NCBI GenBank assembly: GCA_030765645.1
Contig: JAVCCE010000044.1
Coordinates: 1 to 53,426, forward strand
Source of the DNA: Candidatus Hinthialibacter antarcticus
GTDB taxonomy: Bacteria > Hinthialibacterota > Hinthialibacteria > Hinthialibacterales > Hinthialibacteraceae
Direction: 5' to 3'
Length of the DNA: 53,426 bases
Below, piece by piece: positions 52,555-53,426 of this stretch. The position numbers were made by a program, and so were the translations under genes. Within the stretch, counting starts at the first letter, position 1; every line of letters begins with the position of its first letter. The notes beneath the pieces were generated by a model, which worked only from the letters and a program-made list of their open reading frames with translations, was not told where the DNA came from and did not search any database.

Positions 52555-53301
52555 ATGGATATGGAGATGACAGGAGAGGCAATGTCTAAATCAGGCTTTC
52601 ACCTCGTTTATGATATAGATGAAAGTGAAATTGATGCTAAACAATTATCATCAGCTTTGCTTTCAATGAGCGAATTACTTGAAGAAGCGGATAAAGTTAT
52701 AAATGGTGGAAAAACTAAAACGCGAGTAAATGTAAAAGGCAGTTTTAAGACGGGTAGTTTTCAGGTTGATTTTAGCTCTTTTCAGTCAATCACAAAAGTG
52801 TTGCAAGACACGCTATTAAGTGATGGTTCGCAATCTCTTTTAGCGGCAAGTGGCTTGATTGGGATTCTTTTTACAGGCAAGAAAAGTTTGTGGAGATTAC
52901 TTAAATGGTTGCAAGGTTCTAAACCGACTAAAATAATTTCAACGGATGATGGTAAATTTCGAGTTTACAAAGGAGATGAATTTATTGAAACAGAAAGAAA
53001 AGTGATCGAACTGTATGAAAACTATAAGGTAAGACAGGCGTTTGAAGATATTGTTACGAAACAATTAGTGCACGATCCTGTGAAAGGTGTTGCAATTATC
53101 GATTCTGAGAAAGAGGTTGTTGACGCGAGCAAAGAGGAATCTTCTTATTTTGTCTGCATGACACTGGAACAAAGTCTCCTTGAAGAGAATGTGCGTGAGA
53201 CAAATATAAACCTTATCAACGTCTCATTTAAGGAAGGGAACAAATGGAGAGTTACAGATGGTGGGAATACATTTTATGCCATAGTTGAAGATAAAAAATA
53301 G
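52555..53301 (+). CDS. AT-rich orphan protein, unknown function
   Basis: A 248-residue protein with no family I recognise. Residues 15-100 alternate strands and helices (FHLVYDIDESEIDAKQLSSA, VNVKGSFKTGSFQVDFSSF). A hydrophobic stretch (LLAASGLIGILFTGKKSLWRL, about 101-121) could be one membrane segment or a buried helix. The last 130 residues are Glu/Lys-rich and beta-like. Base composition is visibly more AT-rich than every other gene here, with many AAA, ATT and TTA codons, which suggests transfer. The ATG at 52555 follows AAGGGAG. An in-frame ATG at 52582 also has GGAGAGG before it. Confidence 0.7.
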   Translation: MDMEMTGEAMSKSGFHLVYDIDESEIDAKQLSSALLSMSELLEEADKVINGGKTKTRVNVKGSFKTGSFQVDFSSFQSITKVLQDTLLSDGSQSLLAASGLIGILFTGKKSLWRLLKWLQGSKPTKIISTDDGKFRVYKGDEFIETERKVIELYENYKVRQAFEDIVTKQLVHDPVKGVAIIDSEKEVVDASKEESSYFVCMTLEQSLLEENVRETNINLINVSFKEGNKWRVTDGGNTFYAIVEDKK

Positions 53302-53426
53302 TAACAGTTTAGCCGTTTGAAGAGATTTGGGTTGTTTCCTCTTTACAACTCACTCTATTTTAGCTTCCCTGATTCTGTATTCATTTGATAGCGTCACTTG
53401 ATAATCGGGTTGAAGGATCATGTTAC
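53302..53426. other. Window-end non-coding tail
   Basis: No open frame, hairpin or repeat is recognised in these 125 bases. Confidence 0.5.

Noticed and set aside
1-53426. CRISPR arrays, tRNA or rRNA genes, prophage or transposase genes
   Set aside because: None seen: no regularly spaced short repeats, cloverleaf-like segments, rRNA motifs or transposase domains on either strand.

Overview
The window is about 53 kb of gene-dense bacterial chromosome (roughly mid-50s % GC by eye) carrying about 41 protein-coding genes. I see no rRNA, tRNA, CRISPR array, transposase or phage module. The cell is clearly Gram-negative-like: there is an outer-membrane porin ending in Phe, Sec and Tat signal peptides, putative lipoproteins and a rhamnose/LPS-type nucleotide-sugar pair. 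The mix of Tat-exported DUF362 protein, GH172 (DUF2961), ADP-ribosylglycohydrolase-fold protein, SMP-30 lactonase, bacillithiol enzyme BshC, DUF4956 and giant DUF3857/transglutaminase proteins resembles uncultured PVC/FCB-adjacent phyla (Hydrogenedentota, Sumerlaeota or Hinthialibacterota-like). That placement is inference only.

Layout, left to right. 1-9.4 kb: a structured repeat at the edge; a PQQ-propeller/DUF362 pair; a von Willebrand/amidotransferase-like membrane protein with a coupled Tat lipoprotein; a copper ATPase whose N-terminal metal-binding domain sits in a different reading frame across an A9 run; a 7Fe-type ferredoxin. 9.4-16.6 kb: a structured leader, an HtrA-like protein that has lost its whole catalytic triad, then an exported sugar-processing operon (GH172, ADP-ribosylglycohydrolase fold with jelly-roll tail, cyclophilin-like protein, SMP-30). 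16.6-25.2 kb: MutY and two methyltransferases, a small coiled-coil protein, DUF4956, a porin with a palindrome-overlapped promoter, RlmI-type methyltransferase head-to-head with BshC. 25.2-29.5 kb: a RegB/NtrB-like kinase plus NtrC-type sigma-54 activator, then GpsA. 29.6-35.6 kb: a 218-bp terminal-inverted-repeat element and a five-gene envelope operon (GT4 glycosyltransferase, GNAT, DUF2334 deacetylase, flippase-like membrane protein, orphan histidine kinase).

35.7-46.1 kb: a TPR protein, a second copy of the structured repeat, a small membrane protein, two tandem giant DUF3857/transglutaminase paralogues (one with an intact Cys-His-Asp triad, one without), and a SpoIIE-type phosphatase. 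46.1-51.0 kb: an operon of RmlB, RmlA, an M16 peptidase, an unknown membrane protein and a Nif3/YqfO protein. 51.3-53.4 kb: a secreted GH5 glycosidase and an AT-rich orphan gene that looks foreign.

The most notable signals are the A9 frameshift joining copZ and copA, the dead HtrA, the active/dead transglutaminase pair, and the two families of palindromic non-coding repeats. No single multi-gene system here is clearly unprecedented. The best candidates for undescribed biology are the frameshift-controlled copper pump and the paired active/inactive transglutaminase giants.
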